From the NCBI GenBank assembly GCA_964632945.1, contig CAZWCX010000104.1, positions 1 through 26,386 on the forward strand: 26,386 nt of DNA. Direction: 5' to 3'. This stretch comes from CAZWCX01 sp964632945 (lineage in GTDB: Bacteria; Planctomycetota; MHYJ01; WSZJ01; CAZWCX01). Within the stretch, counting starts at the first letter, position 1; every line of letters begins with the position of its first letter. Position numbers and translations under genes: made by a program. The notes under the pieces are model-generated. The model ran no database searches. It worked only from the letters and a program-made list of their open reading frames with translations, and was not told the DNA's origin. Below are positions 7,461-15,541 of the stretch, piece by piece.

Positions 7461-9254
7461 ATGCGAATCAAACAAGCCGTTCTTTCACTCACGTTGACGA
7501 CGTCGTGCTTGTGGGCTTCCGTCCACGCGGATCCCCCTTCCCCCCTCCCACTGGAAAACGATCTGATCCCTCACTCTCGACCGATTCTGGACGACCCCTC
7601 CCGGGACGGATGGGACACCGAGGTGTTCTCGAACCGAGCCGCGCAGGATTTGTCCGCGCTCGTCCGGGGGCTCGTGGACTCGGCCGCCTCCGGCGAATCG
7701 CAGCCGCCGAGTTCGCTCGCGCCGGAGTTTCACGCGGACCCTCTACGGCCGGCGCGTCTGGATCTCGTCTACCAGGATCCAACCGTCCACGTAAGACGTC
7801 CGGCGGAAACCGCGGGAACGCCGGAGCCCGGGCCCGATTCGAAGCCCGAGCCGGACGCATGGCGTACCGCAATCAAGCCCCTTCTGGATTGGATCGCAGG
7901 GGCTGCGGACCTGCACCACAAGATCAAGGTCATCCGGGTATCCCGTTCAGATGATCGGGTCGCCACGGTCGCTCTATTCCACCTCGGGGGCAGACGTCCG
8001 AACCAGGGATTCGAGATCAACGCCACGTGGTCGGTCGAATGGACGATCCCTTCGAGCGGCCCCGCGAAACTCGTAGCACTGCGCATCCAGGACTACGAGG
8101 AAGTAGAGAGCATCGCGGGCGGCGAGCCCTGGTTTTCGGATTGCACCCGGGCGGCGATCGGACACCATGATTTCTTCGCACCCCAGTTGCTGGCCGGGGT
8201 CCAGTCCTGGCTGGGCCGGATGGAGGTGGGCGCAATCGACTTCCACGGTTTCCACGGTCTGGCGGTCGGGGATGTGAACGGGGACGGACTCGACGACGTC
8301 TACGTCTGCCAACCGAACCGCCTGCCGAATCGGCTATTGCTGCACGCGGCCGACGGCAAGGCCCACGACGTCTCGGCCGAGGCCGGGGTCGACTGGTTGG
8401 ACAGCACCCTGGCCGCCCTCATCGTCGATCTCGACAACGACGGCGCGCAGGACCTGGTCGTCGCCACGCTTTCCGGACTCCTGATCCACGCGGGCGATGG
8501 AAAGGGGCGATTCAAGCTCGTCCGTACATTCCCCGATCTCTGGGACGGAGCCGTGGTCGCCGCGGACTACGACCTGGACGGCGACCTGGACCTCTATGTG
8601 CTACGCTACCGCGACGTCCGCCGGCACACCGGCGAAGTCGTGGTACCCTTGCCCTACCACGACGCCAACAACGGTGGACGCAACGTCCTGCTGCGAAACG
8701 AGGGCGACTGGACCTTCTCCGATGCGACGGCGGAAACCGGCCTGGACCAGAACAATCGCAAGTTCTCCCTCGCCGCGTGCTGGGAGGACTTCGATGACGA
8801 CGGGGATCCGGATCTCCTGGTCGCCAACGATTACGGCCGGAGCAATCTCTACCGCAACGACGCCGGCCGCTTCGTCGACGTCGCCGAAGCCGCCGGAGTG
8901 GGTGCGGCCGCATCCGGGATGTCTGCGGACTGGGCCGACTACGACGGCGACGGCCGGATGGACCTCTACGTGGGCAACATGTTCTCCTCCGCGGGAAACC
9001 GGATCACGTTCCAGCATCGATTCATGACCTCGAGCCGCCCGGAAGATCGCAAGCCCTTCCAACGGATGGCGCAGGGGAACAATCTGTACCACAACATGGG
9101 CGACGGCACCTTCCGGGACGTGGGCGAGTCTCTCGGGGTCGCCATGGGTCGATGGTCTTGGGCCTCGAAGTTCGTGGATTGGAACAACGACGGTTGGGAG
9201 GACCTCGTCGTCGCCAACGGCTATCTCACCAACGACGACCCGAAGGACTTGTGA
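7461..9254 (+). CDS. CRTAC1-type VCBS/FG-GAP propeller protein, N-terminal part of a TGA-interrupted gene
   Basis: This frame gives 597 residues up to an in-frame TGA at 9252-9254. Signal peptide 1-23 (cleavage after SVHA). Residues about 35-260 form an unnamed domain shared with the downstream paralog (DDPSRDGWDTEVF; FHADPLRP; QDYEEVE). Then come six VCBS/FG-GAP calcium-binding-like repeats: DVNGDGLDDVYV (about 270), DLDNDGAQDLVVA, DYDLDGDLDLYV, DFDDDGDPDLLVAND, DYDGDGRMDLYVGN and DWNNDGWEDLVVANG (about 573). The product ends ...DPKDL just where the paralog continues with ESFFWRR, and the sequence after the TGA resumes SFFWRQ in the same frame. It is therefore the front half of a gene normally about 1,227 codons long. 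As it stands it would be an exported propeller lacking its seventh blade, ASPIC, thioredoxin and TPR parts. Confidence 0.85.
   Translation: MRIKQAVLSLTLTTSCLWASVHADPPSPLPLENDLIPHSRPILDDPSRDGWDTEVFSNRAAQDLSALVRGLVDSAASGESQPPSSLAPEFHADPLRPARLDLVYQDPTVHVRRPAETAGTPEPGPDSKPEPDAWRTAIKPLLDWIAGAADLHHKIKVIRVSRSDDRVATVALFHLGGRRPNQGFEINATWSVEWTIPSSGPAKLVALRIQDYEEVESIAGGEPWFSDCTRAAIGHHDFFAPQLLAGVQSWLGRMEVGAIDFHGFHGLAVGDVNGDGLDDVYVCQPNRLPNRLLLHAADGKAHDVSAEAGVDWLDSTLAALIVDLDNDGAQDLVVATLSGLLIHAGDGKGRFKLVRTFPDLWDGAVVAADYDLDGDLDLYVLRYRDVRRHTGEVVVPLPYHDANNGGRNVLLRNEGDWTFSDATAETGLDQNNRKFSLAACWEDFDDDGDPDLLVANDYGRSNLYRNDAGRFVDVAEAAGVGAAASGMSADWADYDGDGRMDLYVGNMFSSAGNRITFQHRFMTSSRPEDRKPFQRMAQGNNLYHNMGDGTFRDVGESLGVAMGRWSWASKFVDWNNDGWEDLVVANGYLTNDDPKDL
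9252..9254 (+). other. In-frame TGA interrupting the first propeller-thioredoxin gene
   Basis: The codons read GAC TTG TGA AGC TTC TTC TGG. The paralog has GAT CTG GAG AGC TTC TTC TGG at the equivalent place (13045-13065), so a Glu-like position became TGA. No frameshift is involved: the open frame from 7461 and the one from 9255 to 11144 are in the same phase. A 6-bp hairpin (GCGACA, loop GGTCG, TGTCGC; 9266-9282) follows 11 bases later. It also exists, with one wobble pair, in the uninterrupted paralog, so it probably reflects the protein sequence. Confidence 0.9.
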
Positions 9255-9275
9255 AGCTTCTTCTGGCGACAGGTC

Positions 9276-11144
9276 GTGTCGCAGTCGCCCTTGAAGCCGG
9301 CCAAGTCTCAACGGTACGTGGACGCGTTGCGGACGATGGAGCGGCTGATCCGGCGCGGACAGTCCTTCAGCGGATCCGAGAGGAATTGCGCCTTTCTGAA
9401 CACCGGCGGCGGCCGATTCGCAACCGTTTCGGCAGTTTCCGGACTGGATTTCCCCGATGACGCCCGTGCCGTCGGTGTCACCGACTGGGACTCCGACGGA
9501 GCTCCGGACCTCTGGATCTCGAATCGGAGTTCCCCGCGCGTGCGGCTTCTCCGCAACGATACGCCTCACCGGGGTCGCTTCGTCGCCCTGCGACTTCGGG
9601 GGGTGCGCTGCAATCGAGACGCGATCGGAGCCCGTGTCGAGCTGGAGATCGAATCGGAAGGCCGAAGCCGGCGTTTGATCCGATCCGTGCGCGCCGGAGA
9701 TGCCTATCTCTCCCAATCCTCGAAGTGGGTCCACTTCGGCCTGGGGCGGAACGATCCGAAGGTCACCCGGGTGGTGGTCCGCTGGCCCGGCGGATCCGCC
9801 GAGACCATCGAGGGCGTCCTTCCCGACGGCTTCTACGACGTCGTCCAGGGCGAAGGTCGCGCGCACCGCTGGCACCCCCCGGCCGCCGAGAGCCGGATGC
9901 AGGCCGCGCCGCTCGAACCGCCCGCCCCGGTGCGCGCCGGACGCGTCCTGCTTTCGTCCCGGTACCCGGTCCCGCACCTTCGCTACCAGGACTGGAACGG
10001 CGCCCAGGTGCGCGTGACGGGCGACGAGCCGCGCCCGACCCTCCTCAACCTCTGGGGATCGACCTGCAAGGCCTGCCTCGAGGAACTCGGAGAATTCCAG
10101 GCGCGCGCGAAGGACCTGGAAGCCGCCGGTCTGCGGATCGTCGCGGTCAGCATCGACACGATTCAGGCCGCCAACCCGATGGAGCCCGCGGCGGTGCGGA
10201 AGTTCGTCACCGAGGCGGGTTGGACCTTCGCGACCGGGCTGGCGACCGTCCCGCTCCTGGACCGGCTCGAGATGCTCCACGGCCAGATCTTCTTCTCCAA
10301 TCGCCCCCTGCCGCTTCCGACCAGCTTCCTGCTCGACGCGAACGGCCGATGGTCGGTTCTCTACCGCGGGCGCGTGACCGTGGACCAACTGCTGGCGGAC
10401 GTGAAACTCCTTCAGGCGTCGCCGCAGGAAGTCCGGGCCTTGACCGCGCCCTTCCCCGGCCGCTGGTTCCGGGAACCCGACCCGCTCGACCTCCGCGATC
10501 TCGGCGAGCGGTTCATGGACGAGGGGTACGTCGATGACGCCCTCCACATGTTCGAGGACTATCTCAGCGCCTACCCGGGAGACGCGGAAGGATGGCTGGA
10601 CTACGGCCTTGCGCTCGATCGGCTCGATCGGCCCGACCGCGCGGTGGCGGCGTACCGGCGGGCCCTTCAGCACGACCCGACTTCGGCCATGGCCTACAAC
10701 AATCTCGGCTACTCCCTGACCCGACTCCGTCGGCTCGAGGAGTCGATCCCCCTCTATCAGAAGGCCATTGACCTCGACCCGAATCTCGACCTGGCCCAGA
10801 ACAACCTGGGCAAGGCGCTCGTGGACCTCCGCCGGTACCAACAGGCCCTCGAGCACTATCGATGGATGCTGGAGCGCGACCCGACGTTCGCTGATCTCCA
10901 CAACAATGTCGGGGTCGTACTCCTCGAAATGTCCCGGATCGACGAGGCCCGCGCGGCCTTCGCAAAGGCGCTGTCCCTCGTACCGGATCACCCCCTCGCC
11001 CACACGGGGATGGGGCGTCTCCTGGCCGCGGAAGGCCGGATCGAGGAGGCCATGGCCCACCTCAGCCAGGCCCTGCGCGCGGGGCCGGACAATCCGTACG
11101 TGCGCGAGCAGCATGCCCGCATCCAGGCGCTCCTCAAGAAGTAG
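9276..11144 (+). CDS. ASPIC/UnbV, TlpA-like thioredoxin and TPR part of the interrupted gene
   Basis: This is the continuation of the 7461 gene in the same frame after the TGA. A GTG at 9276 could start it, but no good ribosome site precedes it. In full-length numbering it holds the seventh VCBS repeat (DWDSDGAPDLWISN, about 673) and the ASPIC/UnbV domain (about 714-797, with NRDAIGARVELEIE, SQSSKWVHFGLG and VVVRWPGG). A TlpA/redoxin-like domain follows (about 856-987; LLNLWGSTCKACLEEL with Cys869 and Cys872, and the cis-Pro loop LPLPTSFLLD). At least four TPRs span about 1015-1227 (SAMAYNNLGYSLTRLRRLEE, DLAQNNLGKALVDLRRYQQ, FADLHNNVGVVLLEM). All catalytic and structural motifs are intact and there are no other lesions. 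Made alone it would have no signal peptide, so activity outside the cytoplasm would require readthrough or repair. Confidence 0.8.
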   Translation: MSQSPLKPAKSQRYVDALRTMERLIRRGQSFSGSERNCAFLNTGGGRFATVSAVSGLDFPDDARAVGVTDWDSDGAPDLWISNRSSPRVRLLRNDTPHRGRFVALRLRGVRCNRDAIGARVELEIESEGRSRRLIRSVRAGDAYLSQSSKWVHFGLGRNDPKVTRVVVRWPGGSAETIEGVLPDGFYDVVQGEGRAHRWHPPAAESRMQAAPLEPPAPVRAGRVLLSSRYPVPHLRYQDWNGAQVRVTGDEPRPTLLNLWGSTCKACLEELGEFQARAKDLEAAGLRIVAVSIDTIQAANPMEPAAVRKFVTEAGWTFATGLATVPLLDRLEMLHGQIFFSNRPLPLPTSFLLDANGRWSVLYRGRVTVDQLLADVKLLQASPQEVRALTAPFPGRWFREPDPLDLRDLGERFMDEGYVDDALHMFEDYLSAYPGDAEGWLDYGLALDRLDRPDRAVAAYRRALQHDPTSAMAYNNLGYSLTRLRRLEESIPLYQKAIDLDPNLDLAQNNLGKALVDLRRYQQALEHYRWMLERDPTFADLHNNVGVVLLEMSRIDEARAAFAKALSLVPDHPLAHTGMGRLLAAEGRIEEAMAHLSQALRAGPDNPYVREQHARIQALLKK

Positions 11145-11180
11145 ACGGTAGCGATCCCCGAGTTTCGGCGACGATCCACG

Positions 11181-14100
11181 ATGGCTGCCCCTCGACCACC
11201 CCTGCACACCCTTCTGGTGCCGGGGGCCATCCTGACCGCCTTCGGCCTGGGTTGGCTCTGCCTGCTCGTGTCGGCCCGAACCGAGTCCGCGACTCGTCGC
11301 CGAACGACGGCGTCACCCGTACCCGCCCCCGCCGTGCCGAGCCGGCTCTTGCTGGATCCCGTCCGGGCGGACGACCCGTCCGTGGACGGCTGGGACTCGG
11401 AAGTGTTCGCTGCGGCGGCCGCGCGGCGGTTACGGCTCCTGGGGCCGGAATTGCTCGGTGAGTCCGTGAAGTCCGAGGCCCGCTCAGAACCCTGGGCGTG
11501 GGTCGCCGGGGACTTCCGCTGCGACCCCCTGCGTCCCTCGGACCTGGCCGAAGCGCATCGGGACCGCGCGTATCGCGTACGCCGCCCCTCCCGCGGGTCC
11601 CCCGCCGATTCCAATACGGAACACGTGGGCTCCGACGGCCTCCTGGCAGCCGCGCGAGCGCACGCGGCGCGATTCGACGGCACGCGCGACCGCCGCATCG
11701 CATTCAAGATCCACCACATCGAGCCCGCGGCGGGCGCCCTTCTGACCCGTGTCCACGTCGAGGCCTCGGGGCGGACCGACTCGGCGGCCGTCCAGACCAC
11801 CGCCACCTGGGTCTGCCGCTGGACGACCGGATCGGCGAACGTCGACCCGCGGCTCCACCGCATCCAGGTCGAGGAATACGAAGAGGTCGAGGCCCGGGCG
11901 ACCGGCGGCGCAGCCTTCCGTGATCAGACCGGGACCGTGCTCGGATCCAACCCCTCGGTTCACGAGCAACTCGCGTTCGGACTGAACCACTGGCTCGAAC
12001 GGATCGACTTCGCCGCGGGAATGCGGTTCTTCGGTCGCTACGGTCTCGCGGTCGGCGACCTCGATGGAGACGGCTGGGACGACCTCTATGTGCCCCAACC
12101 GGGGGGGCTTCCCAATCGGCTCTACCTCCGTCGTCCCGACGGGACCGCCGCGGACGCATCCGCCGACTCGGGCGCCGACCTGCTCGACCAGAGCATCAGC
12201 GCGCTGATCGTCGATTGGGACGGCGACGGCGACCAGGACCTCGCGGTGGCCACGACGTCCGCGGGAGTGGTGCTCCTCGAAAACGACGGGGCCGGGCGTT
12301 TCCGGGTCCGCGGGTCCCTCCCCTGCTCCGCCGACGTCCAGTCGATGTGCGCCGCGGACTACGACCTCGACGGCGACCTCGACCTCTACGTCTGCGTGGA
12401 CTTCGCGGACGCGCCGAATCTCCCCTGGGAACCTCGCGTGCCGTTCGTGTACCACGACGCCAACGACGGCGGACCGAACGTGCTCTTCCGCAACGACGGC
12501 GAGTGGCGCTTCCGGGACGTCACCCGCGAGACCGGAATGGACGCGGACAACCGGCGCCGCAGCCTCGGGGCCGCGTGGGAAGACTTCGACGCGGACGGCG
12601 ACCCCGACCTGTACGTGGCCAACGACTACGGGCGCAATTGCCTGTACCGGAACGACGGCGGCCGCTTCGTCAACGTTGCGGAGGCCGCGGGTGTGGAGGA
12701 CTTCGGGTCGGGCATGTCGGTCGCCTGGGGGGACTACGATGGCGATCAGCGCCCGGACCTCTACGTCGGCAACATGTTTTCGTCCGCCGGCGGCCGCATC
12801 ACCGCTCAGGACCGGTTCAAACCGGAAGCCGACGCCGAACTTCGAGCCCGGTACCAACGCTTCGCCAAGGGGAATACTCTCTTTCGCAACCGCGGGGACG
12901 GCGTCTTTCAGGACGTCAGCCATGAGGCAGGCGTGGCGATGGGGCGTTGGGCACGGAGCTCCAGTTTCGTCGATCTCAACCAGGACGGCGCGCTCGACCT
13001 GGTCGTGGCCAACGGGTATCTGACCGGACCCGACCCGGGCGATCTGGAGAGCTTCTTCTGGCGACGGGTCGTGTCGCAAGGACGGGCAGTGCCAATCGAG
13101 CGTCGGGATCCCCTGGACGGACCGGGCGCCGGGCGGGTTCTGTTCCAGCTCATGCAACAGGGCCGCTCGTTCAGCGGAGGGGAGCGAAACTGCGCGTTCC
13201 TGAATATCGGCGACGGCCGATTCGCGGACGTGAGCGCGGTCACGGGGATCGATTTCCCGGACGACGGCCGCGCCGTCGGCGTCGTGGACTGGGACCTCGA
13301 CGGGGACCTGGACCTCTGGTTCGCCAACCGGACCGGTCCGCAATTGCGCTACCTTCGCAACGACGCGCCGGCCGGCGGCGCCTTCGCCGCGATCCGTTTG
13401 GTCGGCAAGACCCGCAATCGAGACGCGATCGGCGCGCGCGTCACCGTCTTCATCCGCGACCGGGAGCGGCAGGAACTCCGCCCCCTCGTGCGCACGCTTC
13501 GCGCGGGAGAGGGCTATCTGGCGCAATCGAGCAAGTGGATGCACTTCGGACTGGGGCCCGCCGGTCGAGTCGAACGCCTGGTCGTGCGTTGGCCGGAAGG
13601 GCCGGAGGAGGAGTTCGTCGGCGTCGAGGCCAACGCCTTCCAGGAACTTCGACAGGGAGAGGGACGAGCGCGCCCCGTCCGTCGTCCGTCGGCGCCGCCC
13701 GCCCCCGCCGCCGGTCCGCTGGCCACGCCGGCGCCCCCCGCCGCCGTCCGCGTCCGCCTCCTCGTGCCGCTCCCCTTCCCGACGATCTACTACAACGACC
13801 TTGACGGCCGCCTGCCCCAACTCCGCTGGCCGCGATCGCGTCCCCTGCTGGTCAACCTGTGGTCGGCTACCTGTCGCCCTTGCGTGGAGGAACTTCGCGA
13901 GTGGACCCGGCACGCGGACGACCTCCAAGCGGCCGGCCTGGACGTCCTGGCGCTCGGGGTGGACGGCGTGACCGGGAACACGCGGCAGGCCATCGAGGGC
14001 GCACGCGCCTTCCTCGGCCGGCTCGGGTTCCCGTTCGAGGGCGGCCGGGCCACGCAGGAGACGATCGATCGCCTCGAATTCCTGCTCGGACAGGCCTTCG

Positions 14101-14978
14101 ACTTCCACCGGCCGCTGCCGATCCCCACCGGGTTCCTGGTGGAGCCGAACGGTCGCCTGGCGGTGGTGTACAAAGGGCGGATTCCGCTCGCTCGGCTGCT
14201 GGAGGACGTCCGCACTCTCGGAGAACCGGCGGCGCGCCGCCGGGAGCGCGCGCTCCCCTTTCCGGGACGATGGGTCCGGGAGCCCGTCGCGGCGGAGTGG
14301 GCCACCCTGGCCGGGAACGCCGTGGGCGCCGGCTTCTTCGAGGACGCGCGACTCTGGTACGATGCGGCCCTCGCCCAAAATCCCGACGACGTGTCGGTCC
14401 ACCTGGGGATCGCCCAGATGTGGGAGAAGGCGGGGGATTTCGCCGCCGTCGAGCGCGCCTATCGCGAGGTGACCCGCCTCGCCCCCGAATGGGCCATGGG
14501 GTACAACAACCTCGGCGTCACCCTCGACCGATTGGAGCGCTGGCCGGAGGCGGAGCAGGCGTTCCGGAACGCGCTGCGGCTCGACCCCAAGCTGGAATTG
14601 GCGCAGGTGAACCTGGGCCGGCAACTGTACCGGGAACGTCGGCTCGAAGATGCGCGCGATCTCTGGCAATCCGCGGTCCGCGCCGCGCCCGAATCCGCGA
14701 ACGCCCACAACAATCTGGGCTTCGTCCACTTCTCCCTCAAGGACCTGAAGAGCGCCCTGCCCTGCTATCGCGAGGCGATCCGCCTGGATCCGAATCACGT
14801 CCATGCGCGGCGGAATCTCGGCCTCGCCTTGGCCATGGAAGGATTTCTCGAGGAGGCGATCCGCGAGTTCGAGGCGGCCGTCCGGATCGACCCGACGGCC
14901 ACCGATGCCGCCAGCCACCTGGCGCGCGCGCGATCCCTGATGCGCCCGGGGCCGGCCGATCCGGACGGCGGCCGATAG
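11181..14978 (+). CDS. Exported VCBS propeller - ASPIC/UnbV - TlpA-like thioredoxin - TPR protein
   Basis: A 1,265-residue intact paralog of the interrupted gene upstream, 36 bases after it. Residues about 9-33 are a signal anchor (LVPGAILTAFGLGWLCLLVSA). An unnamed N-terminal domain (about 55-275) has DDPSVDGWDSEVF and FRCDPLRPSDL. Seven VCBS/FG-GAP repeats follow, from DLDGDGWDDLYV (about 293) to DWDLDGDLDLWFANR (about 701). The ASPIC/UnbV domain is at about 744-820 (NRDAIGARVTVFIRD, SSKWMHFGLG). The thioredoxin-like domain is at about 890-1012 with LWSATCRPCVEEL (Cys898, Cys901) and the cis-Pro loop LPIPTGFLVE. TPRs fill about 1050-1255 (WAMGYNNLGVTLDRLERWPE, SANAHNNLGFVHFSLKDL). Likely a surface or periplasmic thiol-redox scaffold; the substrate is unknown. 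The start codon has only a weak ribosome site, so coupling to the upstream gene is possible. Confidence 0.92.
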   Translation: MAAPRPPLHTLLVPGAILTAFGLGWLCLLVSARTESATRRRTTASPVPAPAVPSRLLLDPVRADDPSVDGWDSEVFAAAAARRLRLLGPELLGESVKSEARSEPWAWVAGDFRCDPLRPSDLAEAHRDRAYRVRRPSRGSPADSNTEHVGSDGLLAAARAHAARFDGTRDRRIAFKIHHIEPAAGALLTRVHVEASGRTDSAAVQTTATWVCRWTTGSANVDPRLHRIQVEEYEEVEARATGGAAFRDQTGTVLGSNPSVHEQLAFGLNHWLERIDFAAGMRFFGRYGLAVGDLDGDGWDDLYVPQPGGLPNRLYLRRPDGTAADASADSGADLLDQSISALIVDWDGDGDQDLAVATTSAGVVLLENDGAGRFRVRGSLPCSADVQSMCAADYDLDGDLDLYVCVDFADAPNLPWEPRVPFVYHDANDGGPNVLFRNDGEWRFRDVTRETGMDADNRRRSLGAAWEDFDADGDPDLYVANDYGRNCLYRNDGGRFVNVAEAAGVEDFGSGMSVAWGDYDGDQRPDLYVGNMFSSAGGRITAQDRFKPEADAELRARYQRFAKGNTLFRNRGDGVFQDVSHEAGVAMGRWARSSSFVDLNQDGALDLVVANGYLTGPDPGDLESFFWRRVVSQGRAVPIERRDPLDGPGAGRVLFQLMQQGRSFSGGERNCAFLNIGDGRFADVSAVTGIDFPDDGRAVGVVDWDLDGDLDLWFANRTGPQLRYLRNDAPAGGAFAAIRLVGKTRNRDAIGARVTVFIRDRERQELRPLVRTLRAGEGYLAQSSKWMHFGLGPAGRVERLVVRWPEGPEEEFVGVEANAFQELRQGEGRARPVRRPSAPPAPAAGPLATPAPPAAVRVRLLVPLPFPTIYYNDLDGRLPQLRWPRSRPLLVNLWSATCRPCVEELREWTRHADDLQAAGLDVLALGVDGVTGNTRQAIEGARAFLGRLGFPFEGGRATQETIDRLEFLLGQAFDFHRPLPIPTGFLVEPNGRLAVVYKGRIPLARLLEDVRTLGEPAARRRERALPFPGRWVREPVAAEWATLAGNAVGAGFFEDARLWYDAALAQNPDDVSVHLGIAQMWEKAGDFAAVERAYREVTRLAPEWAMGYNNLGVTLDRLERWPEAEQAFRNALRLDPKLELAQVNLGRQLYRERRLEDARDLWQSAVRAAPESANAHNNLGFVHFSLKDLKSALPCYREAIRLDPNHVHARRNLGLALAMEGFLEEAIREFEAAVRIDPTATDAASHLARARSLMRPGPADPDGGR

Positions 14979-15084
14979 CCGGTGCCGGTGGAGACCGGTT
15001 CGCGGACGCAACCGTCTCCGCGACGCATCGTGGACCCCACCCTCGCTGCGCGATCCATGGCGGTCCGACGCCTCGTCGAGAACC

Positions 15085-15417
15085 ATGGATCCCGGGCGCA
15101 GCTTCGCCTCCGTCGTTGCAGTTCTCGCGCAAGCGGAGGAGTTCGATTCGCAGGGGGTGTGTCTTCACGACCTCGTCGAGGGCGAGGGCGAACCCGTCGT
15201 CCTGATCCGCGGGCTCGGGGGGAGCATCGCCACCGACGGGAGGCTGTCCGGGGCGTTCGAGATGCTCGCGCGGGACTCTCGAGTCATCGCGCTCGATGGT
15301 CCCGGTCTCGAGAAATCCGCCAGACCGGGAGCGGAGGAAATCTCCGGCGAGGAGACGGTCGAACACGTGATCCGACGACTCGACCCGCTCGAGATCGAGA
15401 CGGCCCATGTCGCCGGA
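15085..15417 (+). pseudogene. Truncated alpha/beta-hydrolase remnant
   Basis: The frame from ATG 15085 matches the intact hydrolase at 16836 from its signal-peptide end onward. EEFDSQGVCLHDLVEGEGEP compares with EEFDSKGVRLHYVVEGKGEP, VVLIRGLGGSIAT with VVLIHGLGGSVAT, and ETAHVAGSS with DKAHVAGYS. The nucleotide sequences look about 70% identical. The match stops exactly at the nucleophile elbow, so the catalytic Ser, Asp and His region is missing and the oxyanion His has become Arg. Downstream the frame runs into unrelated sequence and then antiphase through the transposase gene. It is a dead paralog cut off close to the transposase-like gene, presumably by insertion plus deletion. The intact paralog lies just beyond that gene. 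Confidence 0.8.
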
Positions 15418-15489
15418 TCCTCCACGCGCCGCGGAAGAAACGGCGGCCGAACTCCGACCCGGCCGCGCGACCCACGAAGCGGAGATCCA

Positions 15490-15513
15490 GGACATCCATT
15501 TGATTTTGGACAT
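15490..15513 (+). repeat. Direct repeat GGACAT upstream of the transposase gene
   Basis: GGACAT occurs at 15490-15495 and 15508-15513, 18 bases apart, the second overlapping the -35 box of the transposase promoter. The spacing is under two helical turns and would suit a self-regulatory binding site. The repeat is short and could be chance. Confidence 0.3.
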
Positions 15514-15534
15514 TTCCATCCTCCGCGCTATCAT
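15507..15534 (+). promoter_or_regulatory. Promoter of the transposase gene, probably giving a leaderless mRNA
   Basis: TGGACA (15507-15512, five of six to consensus), a 16-base spacer and TATCAT (15529-15534, five of six) form one of the best promoters in the window. The ATG at 15542 begins seven bases after the -10 box, where transcription would normally start, and no Shine-Dalgarno is present. The mRNA would therefore be leaderless or nearly so. The AT-rich patch stands out against its surroundings and probably travelled with the gene. Confidence 0.6.
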
Positions 15535-15541
15535 CCACGCC

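Larger units (their letters stand above)
7461..14978 (+). repeat. Tandem duplication of a 3.7-kb gene
   Basis: The genes at 7461-11144 and 11181-14978 have the same five-part domain order and similar length (1,227 codons plus stop versus 1,265). They match motif by motif along their whole length, for example NDYGR, GNMFSSAG, SFSG.ERNCAFLN and NRDAIGARV. They differ most in the signal region, in the N-terminal domain and between the last TPRs. Divergence is substantial, so the duplication is old rather than an assembly artefact. Confidence 0.85.

Noticed and set aside
9252..9282. TGA followed by a hairpin with GG in its loop, resembling a bacterial selenocysteine insertion element
   Set aside because: The paralog without TGA has nearly the same hairpin because the encoded residues (FFWR.VVSQ) are conserved, and it has Glu rather than Cys at the codon. 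Only finding selA, selB and selC plus Cys-containing homologs would revive this.
8601..11207. 868-codon minus-strand open frame
   Set aside because: Same antisense effect opposite the interrupted propeller gene; the plus strand carries clear domain motifs.
14995..15023. Short stem TCGCGGA/TCCGCGA after the second propeller gene as a terminator
   Set aside because: Seven bp with a ten-base loop and no T-tract is common by chance at this GC content.
11484..15086. 1,200-codon open frame on the minus strand
   Set aside because: Antisense shadow of the VCBS/TPR gene: it has no family match, an Arg/Val/His-rich composition and no ribosome site. Long antisense frames are expected opposite GC-rich genes.
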